NCBI RefSeq assembly: GCF_036002505.1 | Contig: NZ_DASYTH010000230.1 | Location: 1 to 64,000 of the forward strand | Reading direction: 5' to 3' | DNA length: 64,000 nucleotides | DNA from: DASYTH01 sp036002505 | Lineage (GTDB): Bacteria > Actinomycetota > Actinomycetes > Mycobacteriales > Pseudonocardiaceae | In this document: positions 1 to 8,358 of the stretch, piece by piece | Numbering within the stretch: the first letter of the stretch is position 1 | How the letters are laid out: the number at the start of each line of letters is the position of its first letter | Notes under the pieces: model-generated | The model's input: only the letters and a program-made list of their open reading frames with translations | What the model was told of the DNA's origin: nothing | The model's database searches: none | Translations under genes and position numbers: made by a program

Positions 1-473
1 CCCCACTCCACGCAGGCCAGTGCGCCCGCGTTGCAGTGGGTATGCACGGCGACCGGCCCGGTGGCGTTCTCGAGCAGCCAGGCGGCGCCGCGCTCGCCCA
101 GCCTCCGGTTGCAGCGGACATCCTCCTCGAGGATGACGAGCGCCTCCTTGAGCACCGCCTCCGGTCCGTCATCCAGCCGGGTGAGCGCCCGATCCACCCC
201 CCAGGAGAGGTTCACCGCCGTGGGCCGCGCCGCGCGGAGCTCGGCGGCCTGCCGCCGGACCTCGTCCCCGGGGTGCGACCGCGCGGCCAGGGCCACCCCC
301 AGCGCGCCCGCGACCCCCAGGGCCGGAGCGCCCCGGACGGCCAGCCGGCGGATCGCGTCGACCAGCTCGGCCACGGTCCGGATCTGGATCACCCGCAGCG
401 TCGCCGGCAGCAGCGTCTGGTCGATCGCCACGACGTGGCCGTCCTGCCAGTCGATCGTGCGCATGACCTCCAT
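1..473 (-). CDS. mtnA: S-methyl-5-thioribose-1-phosphate isomerase (5' part)
   Basis: This is the N-terminal part of the aldose-ketose isomerase of the methionine salvage pathway, which converts methylthioribose-1-phosphate to methylthioribulose-1-phosphate in the cytoplasm. The protein begins MEVMRTIDWQDGHVVAIDQ and contains the family motifs RTIDW, AVRGAPALGVAGALG and HTHCNAGALA. The cysteine of the last motif is the catalytic residue of the family. The gene reads leftwards and its 3' end lies beyond the window edge. Two starts are possible, at 473 or three codons later at 464 (MRTIDW); the shorter form agrees better with how family members usually begin. It is divergent from the VOC gene, with about 40 bp between them. 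Confidence 0.9.
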   Translation of the reverse strand, partial: MEVMRTIDWQDGHVVAIDQTLLPATLRVIQIRTVAELVDAIRRLAVRGAPALGVAGALGVALAARSHPGDEVRRQAAELRAARPTAVNLSWGVDRALTRLDDGPEAVLKEALVILEEDVRCNRRLGERGAAWLLENATGPVAVHTHCNAGALACVEW

Positions 474-511
474 CGTGTCCGTTGTCGGTGGCGGCCGCTA
501 CGGTGCGCGCC

Positions 512-868
512 ATGACGATCCAGATGGGTGGCGTGACGATCGACTGCGCCGATCCGGCCGAGCTGGCCGAGTTCTGGTCCAAGGCGCTCGGCGTCGCCGA
601 CGTCCAGCACTACGGCGACTACCTCCTGGTGCCCGCACCCACCGAGGGCGGCCCGTACGTGGCGCTGCAGAAGGTGCCGGAGGAGCGAGCCGCCGCGAAG
701 AACCGGGTGCACATCGACTTCCGCGCCGACGACCGCCCGGCCGAGGTGGCGCGGCTGGTCGGCCTCGGCGCCACCGAGGTCGAGGAGCACACGGTGCCCG
801 GCATGGTCTGGACCGTGTTACGCGACCCCGAGGGCAACGAGTTCTGCGTGGGCTCGTTCGACGGGTGA
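512..868 (+). CDS. VOC-family (glyoxalase-like) protein
   Basis: This 118-residue protein has a single glyoxalase/bleomycin-resistance fold. It starts with the substrate-binding half (IDCADPAELAEFWSKALG) and ends with DPEGNEFCVGSF, the usual C-terminal metal/ligand strand of this superfamily. The ATG at 512 is preceded at 499-504 by TACGGT, a -10-like hexamer only 7-8 nt from the start, so the transcript may be leaderless. A TTG start 30 nt upstream would add residues outside the fold. The substrate cannot be told from sequence; most stand-alone actinobacterial members are uncharacterised. It converges with the cyclase-like gene, 2 bp away. Confidence 0.8.
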   Translation: MTIQMGGVTIDCADPAELAEFWSKALGVADVQHYGDYLLVPAPTEGGPYVALQKVPEERAAAKNRVHIDFRADDRPAEVARLVGLGATEVEEHTVPGMVWTVLRDPEGNEFCVGSFDG

Positions 869-870
869 GC

Positions 871-1506
871 TCAGCTCGCGGCCGGCGGAATCGACCGCCC
901 GGTGACCGGCCGCGCGATCCAGCGGCCGTCCGGTACGTGGACCCAGCCGAACTGCCACGCGCCCGCGACCCTCAGGTGAACCATCGGCCTGAAGGCAATC
1001 GGGTCGATGCCCGGATAGCCATGCCGGACGACGGAACGGTAGAGCTCGCCGGAGATCACCAGGACCAGCGGCGCCGTGGTGTGGCGCAGCGCCTCCTTCA
1101 CCGCCGGAGCGTCGAGCAGCCGGAACGCGATGTCGAGGGCCTCGCCGAAGGGGGCTCGCGGGTCGTAGTGCACCTCGCCGGCGTGCAGGACGACCCGCAG
1201 CCGGATCGGGACCGCCGGGTACCGGGCGTTGTGCTGCGCCACCAGGCGGCTCAACGTCGGGATGACCGCGCCCAGCAGCAGGGTCTTCGGTACCTGGTCG
1301 CACGGGTAGATGAGGACGAGGAGGCCGTCGCCGCGGTCGATGAACGGATCGTGCTGCCGGACTCCGATGCCGCTCAGCACGAGGGCCTCCGCGACCAGGT
1401 CGTACAGGTGGTGACGCAGTAACCCCTTGGCACGGTTGTTCCTGGCGGTGGAGTTCTCCACGTCCACGGCCAGAACCGTGCGGTAGACCGGTTGAGTGAT
1501 GATCAC
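871..1506 (-). CDS. Nucleotide-cyclase-like domain protein
   Basis: This cytoplasmic protein of about 211 residues resembles the class III nucleotidyl cyclase fold. The segment YRTVLAVDVENSTARNN carries the first metal-binding Asp. RGDGLLVLI carries the second, and the VVLHAGEVHYD segment is typical of the fold. Actinobacterial homologues of this type are often stand-alone and of unknown activity, so cyclase function is not proven. The GTG at 1506 is chosen because the conserved domain begins directly after it; a longer reading frame reaches 1554 but overlaps the upstream regulator gene. It is probably the last gene of an operon with the kinase and regulator at 1541-4323. Confidence 0.6.
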   Translation of the reverse strand: MIITQPVYRTVLAVDVENSTARNNRAKGLLRHHLYDLVAEALVLSGIGVRQHDPFIDRGDGLLVLIYPCDQVPKTLLLGAVIPTLSRLVAQHNARYPAVPIRLRVVLHAGEVHYDPRAPFGEALDIAFRLLDAPAVKEALRHTTAPLVLVISGELYRSVVRHGYPGIDPIAFRPMVHLRVAGAWQFGWVHVPDGRWIARPVTGRSIPPAAS

Positions 1507-1540
1507 ATCGCACAGGCTGGACCGCCCACACCCCCGGGAA

Positions 1541-2260
1541 CTAGGTGCGGCCACCCCCGTTTTCCAGGGGATTCGAACCGTCCGGCGGTGGGCCGAAACC
1601 GGCGGCCCGGGCCTTCGTTATCGCCTCCTGGCGGCTCTGAACTCTCAGCCGATCATAAATCAGCGGTAGGTAGTTCTCCACCGTCTTCGACTCTATGCCA
1701 ATCAATTTGGCGATCTCTCGGTTGCTCTTGCCGAGCGCGAGGTACTGAAGGACGTCCAACTGCCGGTTGGTCAGTTCGGGGAATGGCCGTGGTACGCCAT
1801 TCGACAGTGGCGGTACCAGCTCGGACAACCGTTCGACAACTCGGCCGTCGAATATGCCCTTGCCGCTGGCCACCAGCCGGACTCCGCGGGCAAAGTCAAT
1901 ACTTTCATCCTCTTTGAGGAGGTATCCCCGGGCGCCGGCCCGGATCGCCTCGCGCACCCGCTCATCGTCGCGATACATAGTGAGAACGACGATGGCCGCC
2001 TCGGACCAGTCCTGCCGAATTCTGGTGATGGCTTCGGCCCCGCAGTAGGTCGGTTCGTCGCCACTGCCTCTGGGCATGTGCAAGTCCATCAGCGTGACGT
2101 CCGGGCGCAGTTCCGGGATGGCGGCGACCGCGGCGTCAGCCGTGGAATACTCCCCGACCACGACAATGCCGGGGTCCACCTCGAGTTCGGCGCGCAGCCC
2201 TCTTCGGTATACGGCGTGGTCGTCGACAATTCCGACTTGAAGCCGTTCGTCAGTCAACAT
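1541..2260 (-). CDS. NarL/LuxR-family response regulator
   Basis: A 239-residue DNA-binding response regulator. The receiver domain (residues 6-125) has the acidic pair D13-D14, phospho-acceptor D59 in LMDLHMP and K116 in YLLKED. The C-terminal LuxR-type helix-turn-helix (about 165-225) contains LTNRQLDVLQYLALGKSNREIA, with SKTVENYLPLIYDRL as the recognition region. The ATG at 2260 is used because the receiver begins immediately after it. It lies 95 bp downstream of the sensor kinase gene on the same strand and is the expected partner. The cyclase-like gene follows 34 bp later. Confidence 0.9.
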   Translation of the reverse strand: MLTDERLQVGIVDDHAVYRRGLRAELEVDPGIVVVGEYSTADAAVAAIPELRPDVTLMDLHMPRGSGDEPTYCGAEAITRIRQDWSEAAIVVLTMYRDDERVREAIRAGARGYLLKEDESIDFARGVRLVASGKGIFDGRVVERLSELVPPLSNGVPRPFPELTNRQLDVLQYLALGKSNREIAKLIGIESKTVENYLPLIYDRLRVQSRQEAITKARAAGFGPPPDGSNPLENGGGRT

Positions 2261-2355
2261 GAGGCTCCTAGCAGGCCAGCCCACACGCGTCGGCACGCAG
2301 TCTACAGCCGGCGCTTGATACTCGGTACGCCAGCCTGCGATCGCCTCATTCAGGA

Positions 2356-4323
2356 TTAATCTTGTCCCAGCGGAAGGCAGGCCGCGATTTGCGTTCCCCC
2401 TGGTAGCAGGCCAATTTCGAACGTCCCCCCAAGATCTTCGCACCGCTTGCGCATGGACTCCAGCCCTACCCCAATTACCGCACCGGACGGGATCCCCGTG
2501 CCGTCGTCGGTGACGCTCACCCGCAAATCAGTTGCTCGGTGGAGCAGGATCTGACAGGAACGAGCATTCGCGTGCTTGACCACATTTGTCAGAGCCTCGC
2601 TGATGATCAGGTAAGCCTGAAGCTCGACGTTGGCCGGCAACCGGTCGAGCGACCCCTCCGCCAGCACACACACGCTGAGGCCGGGACTCCTGAAGCGGTC
2701 CGCCTGCCTGCGCACCGCGTCGAGGAGGCCGAGATGCAGATCGCGGGGCACAACGTTGCTGACCAGGTTCCGGACGTTCGTCGACAGCCCCATCAGATCG
2801 TCGATGGCGGCGCCGAGCTGCTGCCGGACGCGCGGGTTGTCGTCTCCGGCCAGCTTGCGGACCGCGTCGACCTGCAACCGCACCCCGGCGAGGCTCGGCC
2901 CGATCACGTCGTGCATGTCCCGAGTGATCTGCCGCAACGCCTCTTCCCGTTCCTCGTTCAAGCGGCCGCTGAGGAGCCGCAACTTCTGATCGAGACGCAC
3001 GGCGTGCGCCGCGGGTGCCATCTGGCGGGCGAGGTCCCCCAGCAGGCGGCGCTCGCGCTGGCCGAGCCGCTCGTCGGGCGCGCGCGACTCGACGACGAGC
3101 TCCCCCACGTCGCGCCCGCCGTGCCGCATCGGAATGCGGTACCACGGCCGGTCATGGGAGTTCCCGTACGCGGCGAGCACCCGGGACTCCCCGTCGATAT
3201 CCAGCGACACCGCGACGTAGGGGACCTTCAGCGCCGCGCCGACCGTGCCGGCGACATGCGCCAGAAGTTCCTCAGGCGGTAGCGGTTTCTCCAACTGCTC
3301 CCCGAGCCGGGTCAGCGCCCGGTACGGATCCGCACGGTCCCCGTACAGCCAGCGGTCCACCAGACCCCGCAGGAACCGGTGCAGCGGCGCGAGCGCCACG
3401 ACCACCGCGACCGTGCCGATGAACCGCGCGTGCGCCGGGAAGGGTGCCGTGGCCAGGCGCACCGCGGCGGTGTAGGCGGCGGCCAGCGCCACGGTGAGCG
3501 ACCCGTACAGCAGCGTCCGGTGGATGAGCAGATCGATGTCGTAGAGCCCGTATCTGAGGATCGCGATCAGCGCGGCGGCCGGAAACGCGGCCACGACCAC
3601 CGCCCAGGCCCCCCACAGTGTCCCCAGTAGTTCGAAGAGCAGCGCCGGCACCGCCAAGATCGCGCAGGCGGCCGCCCAGGCGAGCAACCGGCGCTGATTG
3701 CCTGCCGCGCGCCGGCTCCGGACAAGCAGGGCCACGACCGCACCGAACGAGCTGAGGAGGAAGCATCCCAGACCGAGGAAGCCGAGACCGACCGGCGTAC
3801 CGCGCCGGGCCGTGCCCTGGACGGCGTCGTGCCAGAACGTGCCCGGAGACGACCAGGACGCCCATCCGATTCCGATCATCGGCAGCAGGACCCCGAGCAC
3901 ACCGAGCGCGAATACCGGCCACCACCACGCCGACAGCAGCCGCCCATTGGGAAATAGCAGCGAAATGAGGGACACCAGCGCATAGCCGGGCCACCAGATC
4001 CAGGTGCCGATCCAGGACAACCAGTGTTCGACGGCCCAGGCTCCGGCGCCTACCGCCACCGCCGCGCACGTCCCCATCGTCAGAATCAGCCAGCCGACCG
4101 GATTCCGTCTGGCATGCGCCACGATGCGCAACCCGAGCAGGCAGCACACGGTCGCCACTATCCAGTTGCGCGGATGTGACAGATCCACCGGAGGAGTGCG
4201 GACCACCCAGGCGGTGGCGGCGGCGATCAGGCACGCCGCCGCCACCGTCACAACCAGGCGAGATATCAAGACTTCGCGGCTCACGCGCCACTTGTCATTT
4301 CCGGCCGTATGACTGGAAACCAT
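2356..4323 (-). CDS. Membrane sensor histidine kinase (HisKA_3 type)
   Basis: A 655-residue NarX-type kinase. The N-terminal ~330 residues form about eight to nine hydrophobic membrane segments. A GAF-like region follows (around 355-455, with KVPYVAVSLDIDG). Then comes the dimerisation/phospho-acceptor helix with DMHDVIGPSLAGVRLQ, where His471 is the phosphorylation site. The GHKL ATPase domain has N-box SEALTNVVKHANA and G-box DDGTGIPSG. The ATG at 4323 follows GGGAC and starts just before the first membrane segment. The gene sits between a small unknown ORF and its likely regulator, all on the minus strand. The stimulus is unknown. Confidence 0.9.
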   Translation of the reverse strand: MVSSHTAGNDKWRVSREVLISRLVVTVAAACLIAAATAWVVRTPPVDLSHPRNWIVATVCCLLGLRIVAHARRNPVGWLILTMGTCAAVAVGAGAWAVEHWLSWIGTWIWWPGYALVSLISLLFPNGRLLSAWWWPVFALGVLGVLLPMIGIGWASWSSPGTFWHDAVQGTARRGTPVGLGFLGLGCFLLSSFGAVVALLVRSRRAAGNQRRLLAWAAACAILAVPALLFELLGTLWGAWAVVVAAFPAAALIAILRYGLYDIDLLIHRTLLYGSLTVALAAAYTAAVRLATAPFPAHARFIGTVAVVVALAPLHRFLRGLVDRWLYGDRADPYRALTRLGEQLEKPLPPEELLAHVAGTVGAALKVPYVAVSLDIDGESRVLAAYGNSHDRPWYRIPMRHGGRDVGELVVESRAPDERLGQRERRLLGDLARQMAPAAHAVRLDQKLRLLSGRLNEEREEALRQITRDMHDVIGPSLAGVRLQVDAVRKLAGDDNPRVRQQLGAAIDDLMGLSTNVRNLVSNVVPRDLHLGLLDAVRRQADRFRSPGLSVCVLAEGSLDRLPANVELQAYLIISEALTNVVKHANARSCQILLHRATDLRVSVTDDGTGIPSGAVIGVGLESMRKRCEDLGGTFEIGLLPGGTQIAACLPLGQD

Positions 4324-4361
4324 GGTGTCCCCTTGGAAGTATTGAGATCTCGCGGATCGAA

Positions 4362-4691
4362 TCAGGAGTCGCCGTTCAGCCAATGCCAGAAGTTGTGACA
4401 CGGTGACCCGGAATCCGACCACCCTGCCCCGTTAACGACCTGGGCGCGCTTGTCCAACTCAGCGCGCATGTATTCCAGGGCGGGCAGGTCCTCGACGGGG
4501 TATTTCTTCTCGAACTCCTCGATGGCGCTCATGACGCGATCCAGGTCGACCGGCGACGCGATGTGCGGGCCATGGAAATACGTGTCGTCTGCCGGTGACG
4601 TGGCCGCGAAGAGCATGAACGTCTGGTACCAGAGTTTGAGGTCGCCAAGCTTCGGATGCCAGTAGGGCTGCCCTTCACTGGATGCGGACAT
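4362..4691 (-). CDS. Small hypothetical protein heading the kinase operon
   Basis: A 109-residue soluble protein with no signal peptide or membrane segment and no family I recognise. It is rich in Trp, Tyr and His, with YWHPKLGDLKLWYQTF near the N-terminus and PCHNFWHWLNGDS at the C-terminus. A ribosome site (AGAGGAAG) precedes the ATG at 4691. It ends 38 bp before the sensor kinase start on the same strand and could encode a ligand-associated or accessory protein for that system. Coding bias and the ribosome site support it being real. Confidence 0.6.
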   Translation of the reverse strand: MSASSEGQPYWHPKLGDLKLWYQTFMLFAATSPADDTYFHGPHIASPVDLDRVMSAIEEFEKKYPVEDLPALEYMRAELDKRAQVVNGAGWSDSGSPCHNFWHWLNGDS

Positions 4692-4907
4692 GAATCACTT
4701 CCTCTGCTGGAGGGATGAGGGATGCTGCCGGCTCGTAGCCTCCGGTTCCCGCGATCCCGGGAACAAGGGTGCTGCACTCCCGGCTTCTCGGGTGCCATCT
4801 TGGCCCGACGGCAGAGCGTGAACTGGACAACACCGTGGCGTTCTTGGGACAGCGCGATCGCGGATGGCGTGCGGAGATTGGTTTGGGGTCGGTTAGGGTC
4901 GGCGACT

Positions 4908-5639
4908 GTGTTGGTGCTGCTCCCACCGTCGGAGACCAAGGCCGGCGGCGGAGCCGGGCCGGCGCTGGATCTCGACGCGCTGTCCTTTCCCGAGCTGAAC
5001 CTGGTGCGTGAGCGGCTGGTCTCGGCGCTCGTGGTGCTGGCGCGGGACGTGCCGGCGAGCCTGGCGGCGCTGGGGCTGTCCGAGCGGCAGTCCGAGGAGG
5101 TGGCGCGGAACGCCGCGGTGCGCTCGGCGCCGACGTTGCCGGCGATCCGGCGGTACACCGGCGTGCTCTACGACGCCCTCGACGCGGGCTCGTTCAGCCG
5201 GGCCGAGCGGCGGCGGGCGGGTGCGCGGCTGGCCGTGGCGTCGGCGTTGTTCGGGGTGGTGCGGGCGGAGGACGCGATTCCGGCGTACCGGCTCTCCGGG
5301 AGTTCGTCACTGCCCGGGATGGGGACGCTGCGGTCGGCGTGGCATCCGGTGCTCGGCAAGACCTTGTCTACTGTGGACGATCTGGTGCTGGACCTGCGGT
5401 CCGGGCCGTACGCGAACCTGGCGCCGGTCCCGCACGCCGTCACGGTCCGGGTGGTCAGCGCCGAGGGGCGGCTGGCGATCAGCCACTTCAACAAGGCGCA
5501 CAAGGGCCGGCTGGCCGCGGCGCTGGTGAAGGCGCCGCGGGAGCCGGGCTCGGTGCGGTCGGTGATCCGGGTGGCAGCGGCTGCCGGGCTCCGGCTGGAG
5601 CCCGCGGGCGAGCGGGTCCTCGAGTTGGTCGTCGAATAA
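4908..5639 (+). CDS. yaaA: YaaA-family peroxide stress protein
   Basis: This 243-residue protein matches the YaaA/DUF328 family, whose E. coli member lowers free iron during peroxide stress. Visible family features are the N-terminal LLPPSETK, the central YTGVLYDALD and SALFGVV segments, and the C-terminal HFNKAHKGRLAAALV. The GTG at 4908 is used because the family starts at this point. TTAGGGT ends 8 nt before it, which suggests a leaderless transcript; a longer reading frame from 4722 has no family similarity upstream. It is a single gene divergent from the kinase operon. Confidence 0.85.
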   Translation: MLVLLPPSETKAGGGAGPALDLDALSFPELNLVRERLVSALVVLARDVPASLAALGLSERQSEEVARNAAVRSAPTLPAIRRYTGVLYDALDAGSFSRAERRRAGARLAVASALFGVVRAEDAIPAYRLSGSSSLPGMGTLRSAWHPVLGKTLSTVDDLVLDLRSGPYANLAPVPHAVTVRVVSAEGRLAISHFNKAHKGRLAAALVKAPREPGSVRSVIRVAAAAGLRLEPAGERVLELVVE

Positions 5640-5826
5640 ATAGGTTGCGCGCGGGCGGTCCGGTGCGGGACGGTGCTCGCCACACGTTCGAGTGCGAGTG
5701 CGAGGAGGTGCGTCGTGTCTACGACTGTCGTGGACGTGGCCTGCGCCCGTCCCGCCCCGCTCGAGGTTGCCGCGCGCTGATCGTGGCCCGGTGGGGCATC
5801 CCTGAACTCACAAGGAGAACCCACCA

Positions 5827-6813
5827 GTGCTCACGCACGATCCGTACGACGCGTACGACCATTTCGACACCTTTGACGACCACAACGACAACGCCCGGCC
5901 GGCCCGCGCGCGGCGCAAGCCGAAGTTCGAGGACGACCCGCAGCCGAACCGCTCCGGCCGGCTCACCGAGAGCGCGCGGAAACGGCTCGCCAAGGCCCGC
6001 GACGACGCGGTCACCGCCGAGATGGAGCTCCCGCCCGACGCCGACCGCTGGTCCACCTGGGCCGACGGCGAGCAGGGCCCGCACCCGCGCCCCGACTGGC
6101 TGATCACCGACCTGGCCGCGGTCGACCGCGAGCTCGGCGTGCTCAAAACCGGCAAGGAGGCCGACGTCCACCTGCTCGAACGCGCCATCCCGGACACCGA
6201 CCACGCCTGCCTGCTGGCCGCGAAACGCTACCGCAGCAACGAGCACCGCATGTTCCACCGCAACGCGGGCTACCTCGAGGGCCGGCGGGTCAAGAAGTCC
6301 CGCGAGATGCGCGCCCTGGCCAACCGCACCGCGTTCGGCCGCAACCTGCTCGCCGAGCAGTGGTCCATCGCGGAGTTCGCGGCGCTGTCCCGCCTGTGGT
6401 CCCTGGGCGCCCCGGTCCCCTACCCCGCCCAACTCAACGGAACCGAGCTCCTCCTCGAGTTCCTCGACGACGGCGACGGCGGCGCCGCCCCGCGCCTGGC
6501 CCAGCTCCGCCCCGACGCCGACGAGCTCGCCGACCTCTGGCACCAGCTCGTCGCCGCACTGGAGCTGATGGCCACCGGCGGCCTCACCCACGGCGACCTG
6601 TCCGCTTTCAACCTCCTCGTCCACGAGGGCCACCTGATGCTGATCGACCTCCCCCAGGTCGTCGACGTGATCGCCAACCCCCGCGGCCCGGAGTTCCTGC
6701 ACCGCGACGTGACCAACATCGCGGGCTGGTTCACCGCTCGTGGCCTGCCGGACCGGCTGAGCGACCCCGTCCTGCTCACGGAGCGGCTGCTGTACACAGC
6801 CGGTATGGGGTGA
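5827..6813 (+). CDS. RIO-type atypical protein kinase
   Basis: A 328-residue RIO1-like serine kinase. The acidic, Arg/Pro-rich first 90 residues lead into the nucleotide-binding GKEADVHLL (109-117). The catalytic loop THGDLSAFNLL has Asp257 and Asn262, and the metal-binding LIDLPQ has Asp274. The start is GTG at 5827 after a strong AAGGAG. Archaeal and eukaryotic RIO kinases act in ribosome maturation, but bacterial members have no established substrate. It stands alone, followed by a long palindrome at 6988-7040. Confidence 0.9.
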   Translation: MLTHDPYDAYDHFDTFDDHNDNARPARARRKPKFEDDPQPNRSGRLTESARKRLAKARDDAVTAEMELPPDADRWSTWADGEQGPHPRPDWLITDLAAVDRELGVLKTGKEADVHLLERAIPDTDHACLLAAKRYRSNEHRMFHRNAGYLEGRRVKKSREMRALANRTAFGRNLLAEQWSIAEFAALSRLWSLGAPVPYPAQLNGTELLLEFLDDGDGGAAPRLAQLRPDADELADLWHQLVAALELMATGGLTHGDLSAFNLLVHEGHLMLIDLPQVVDVIANPRGPEFLHRDVTNIAGWFTARGLPDRLSDPVLLTERLLYTAGMG

Positions 6814-6939
6814 TCAAAGCGCCGCCACGCATCCCTTTACGGACGTCGGTCGTTAGCTAACCGGGCGGTGGTGGGAAACTCTTGCCAGAGAGAGGTTGCC
6901 ATGGCACGGGCTTCCCGCTCGAAGGACGGAAGGTGAGGC

Positions 6940-7107
6940 ATGGTCCGGCTGCCCGATCCCGACCGTTCCTACGCGCTCCGCAGTTATGCGATGAAGGGGG
7001 CCTTCCTCACGCTGAGCGTGAGGAAGGCCCCCTTCGTCGCACTCACTCCACAGTGGACACTGAAGTATCGCCGAGGTTCCGCACCACCGGCACGCCATCG
7101 GCCTTGA
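6940..7107 (+). pseudogene. Possible N-terminal gene remnant
   Basis: A 55-codon open frame begins MVRLPDPDRSYAL after GGAAGGTGAGGC, an acceptable ribosome site. The opening RLPDPDRS resembles the first residues of actinobacterial caspase-like proteins. The frame then runs straight through the palindrome at 6988-7040 and stops. I read it as either a decayed 5' fragment or chance. No other coding signal fills 6814-7206. Confidence 0.2.
6988..7040. terminator. Long perfect hairpin between convergent genes
   Basis: Two 25-bp arms (6988-7012 and 7016-7040) around a TGA loop pair with one mismatch. Each arm contains the inner palindrome AAGGGGGCCTT. It lies between the RIO kinase (+) and chitosanase (-) stop codons and probably ends transcription from both sides. 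It shares architecture with the palindromes at 22325, 34735, 53318 and 58202. Confidence 0.7.
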
Positions 7108-7206
7108 GTAGTACGTCCTGAGCCGCTGCTTAAACGATCCTGAAACGGCCCTGGGACGAGGGCCTGAGGTGGCCGCTCTCCCCGATCGGCGGGTGGATGT
7201 CGTGAA

Positions 7207-8265
7207 CTAGTTGTTGTTGACGAACTGCCGGGCCAGCTGCTGTCCCTGCGTCACCGCGACGTTGTGGTCCTCGATGGGGGAGGCCTGGGAGTTCTTGAAG
7301 AAGATGTAGGTGACGCCGGAGTCGGTGCCGCCGGTGCTGGGGTCGGGGTCGATGCCGAGGTCCGCCGCGGTGCGGTAGGAGGCCTCGCCGATGATGTCGG
7401 TGGGGCCGGTGTCGCCGACGACGGCGTATTCGACCTGGTTGTTGAAGATCACGGCCACCACGCCACCGCCGCGGATGCCGAACTGGCGGTAGTCCCAGGT
7501 GCTGCTGGGGCTGGGCACCACGACGTAAGGCAGCTGCGCGGAGTTGAGGGGGCGGCCCTGGGAGTCGTGGAACGCGGTGTCGGGCAGGAAGCAGCAGTCG
7601 GTGTCCTCGTTGCACTGCGCGGTGCGGATGCCGTCGCAGTCGATGTCCATGTCGGCCTTCCAGAACACGGCGCCGGTTTTGTCGCAGACCGGGATGGTGC
7701 GCGACGCTTCGGAGTCGGTCTTGTAGCGGCCGTTGGAGATCTGGGTGCAGGTGGTCACCTTGGCGAGCAGCTCAGCGGCGGTGGGGGCGCCGCCTCCGCC
7801 GGTGCCGTCGGTGACCTGGAGGGAGTCGACATTGGGGCCGCCGTTGGCGGTGGTGGCGGTGGCCCGGACGGTGTGCGTGCCGGCGGAGAGCGTGGTGTTG
7901 ACCGTCGTGGTGGTCCAGGTCGTCCAGGCGCCGGTGCCGGCGAAGGACGGTGTGGACACCGTGGTGCCGTCGACGGCGATGGTCATCGGCCGGTTGGTCG
8001 TGGTGCCGTTGGCGAAGCGGAACACCAGGGACGCGCTGCCCGCGGTGCCGGCGGTGACCGACCACTCCACCCAGGAGCCGGCCTCGTTGGTGTAGTTGAC
8101 GAATCCGGTGCCGGTGAAGCCGGCGTGGTTGGACTCCACCACGCCGTGGAAGATCGTCGCGTTCTCCGCCTGGTACGTCGTGGTCGCGGCGTCGGCGGTG
8201 GCGGGGGCGAACAGGCCCACGGCCGCCGTCGTTGTCGCAATTGTCAGGATCGCGGCCTTGCGCAC
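7207..8265 (-). CDS. Secreted GH75 chitosanase with N-terminal carbohydrate-binding module
   Basis: A 352-residue exported enzyme predicted to hydrolyse chitosan. Residues 1-26 form a signal peptide ending ATADA. Residues about 28-152 form a CBM6/35-like beta-sandwich, starting TYQAENATIFHG and ending with NVDSLQVTDG. After a Gly linker, residues 165-345 match the GH75 fold, with FWKADMDIDCDG, YVVVPSPSS, VVGDTGP and IGEASYRTA. The Asp and Glu of the last motifs are the likely catalytic acids. Paired Cys residues (CDG, CNEDTDCC) suggest disulfides. GTG at 8265 follows GGGAGG, and a palindrome just upstream may be the operator. Confidence 0.85.
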   Translation of the reverse strand: MRKAAILTIATTTAAVGLFAPATADAATTTYQAENATIFHGVVESNHAGFTGTGFVNYTNEAGSWVEWSVTAGTAGSASLVFRFANGTTTNRPMTIAVDGTTVSTPSFAGTGAWTTWTTTTVNTTLSAGTHTVRATATTANGGPNVDSLQVTDGTGGGGAPTAAELLAKVTTCTQISNGRYKTDSEASRTIPVCDKTGAVFWKADMDIDCDGIRTAQCNEDTDCCFLPDTAFHDSQGRPLNSAQLPYVVVPSPSSTWDYRQFGIRGGGVVAVIFNNQVEYAVVGDTGPTDIIGEASYRTAADLGIDPDPSTGGTDSGVTYIFFKNSQASPIEDHNVAVTQGQQLARQFVNNN

Positions 8266-8282
8266 GTTGCCTCCCGAGAAGG

Positions 8283-8303
8283 ATAGAAAGGTTTACTTAC
8301 TAT
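8283..8303 (-). promoter_or_regulatory. Palindrome before the chitosanase gene
   Basis: ATAGnAAG-N5-CTTnCTAT is an inverted repeat whose inner edge is 18 bp upstream of the chitosanase start, in an AT-rich patch that stands out locally. Position and symmetry suggest a repressor operator for chitosan-inducible expression. The regulator is not identified. Confidence 0.4.
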
Positions 8304-8319
8304 TCCCGGGATGACGCTA

Positions 8320-8335
8320 GGCCCGGCTACGGGCC
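8320..8335 (-). terminator. Short hairpin downstream of the CopC-like gene
   Basis: GGCCCG-GCTA-CGGGCC forms a compact 6-bp stem 24 bp after the stop of the CopC-like gene, just before the chitosanase promoter. It is a weak terminator candidate without a T-run. Confidence 0.3.
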
Positions 8336-8358
8336 GTCGTCAACTACGAGTGTGAGAG

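Noticed and set aside
1560..1600. tRNA T-loop-like GATTCGAACC
   Set aside because: It lies inside the response regulator C-terminal codons and no cloverleaf can be formed around it.
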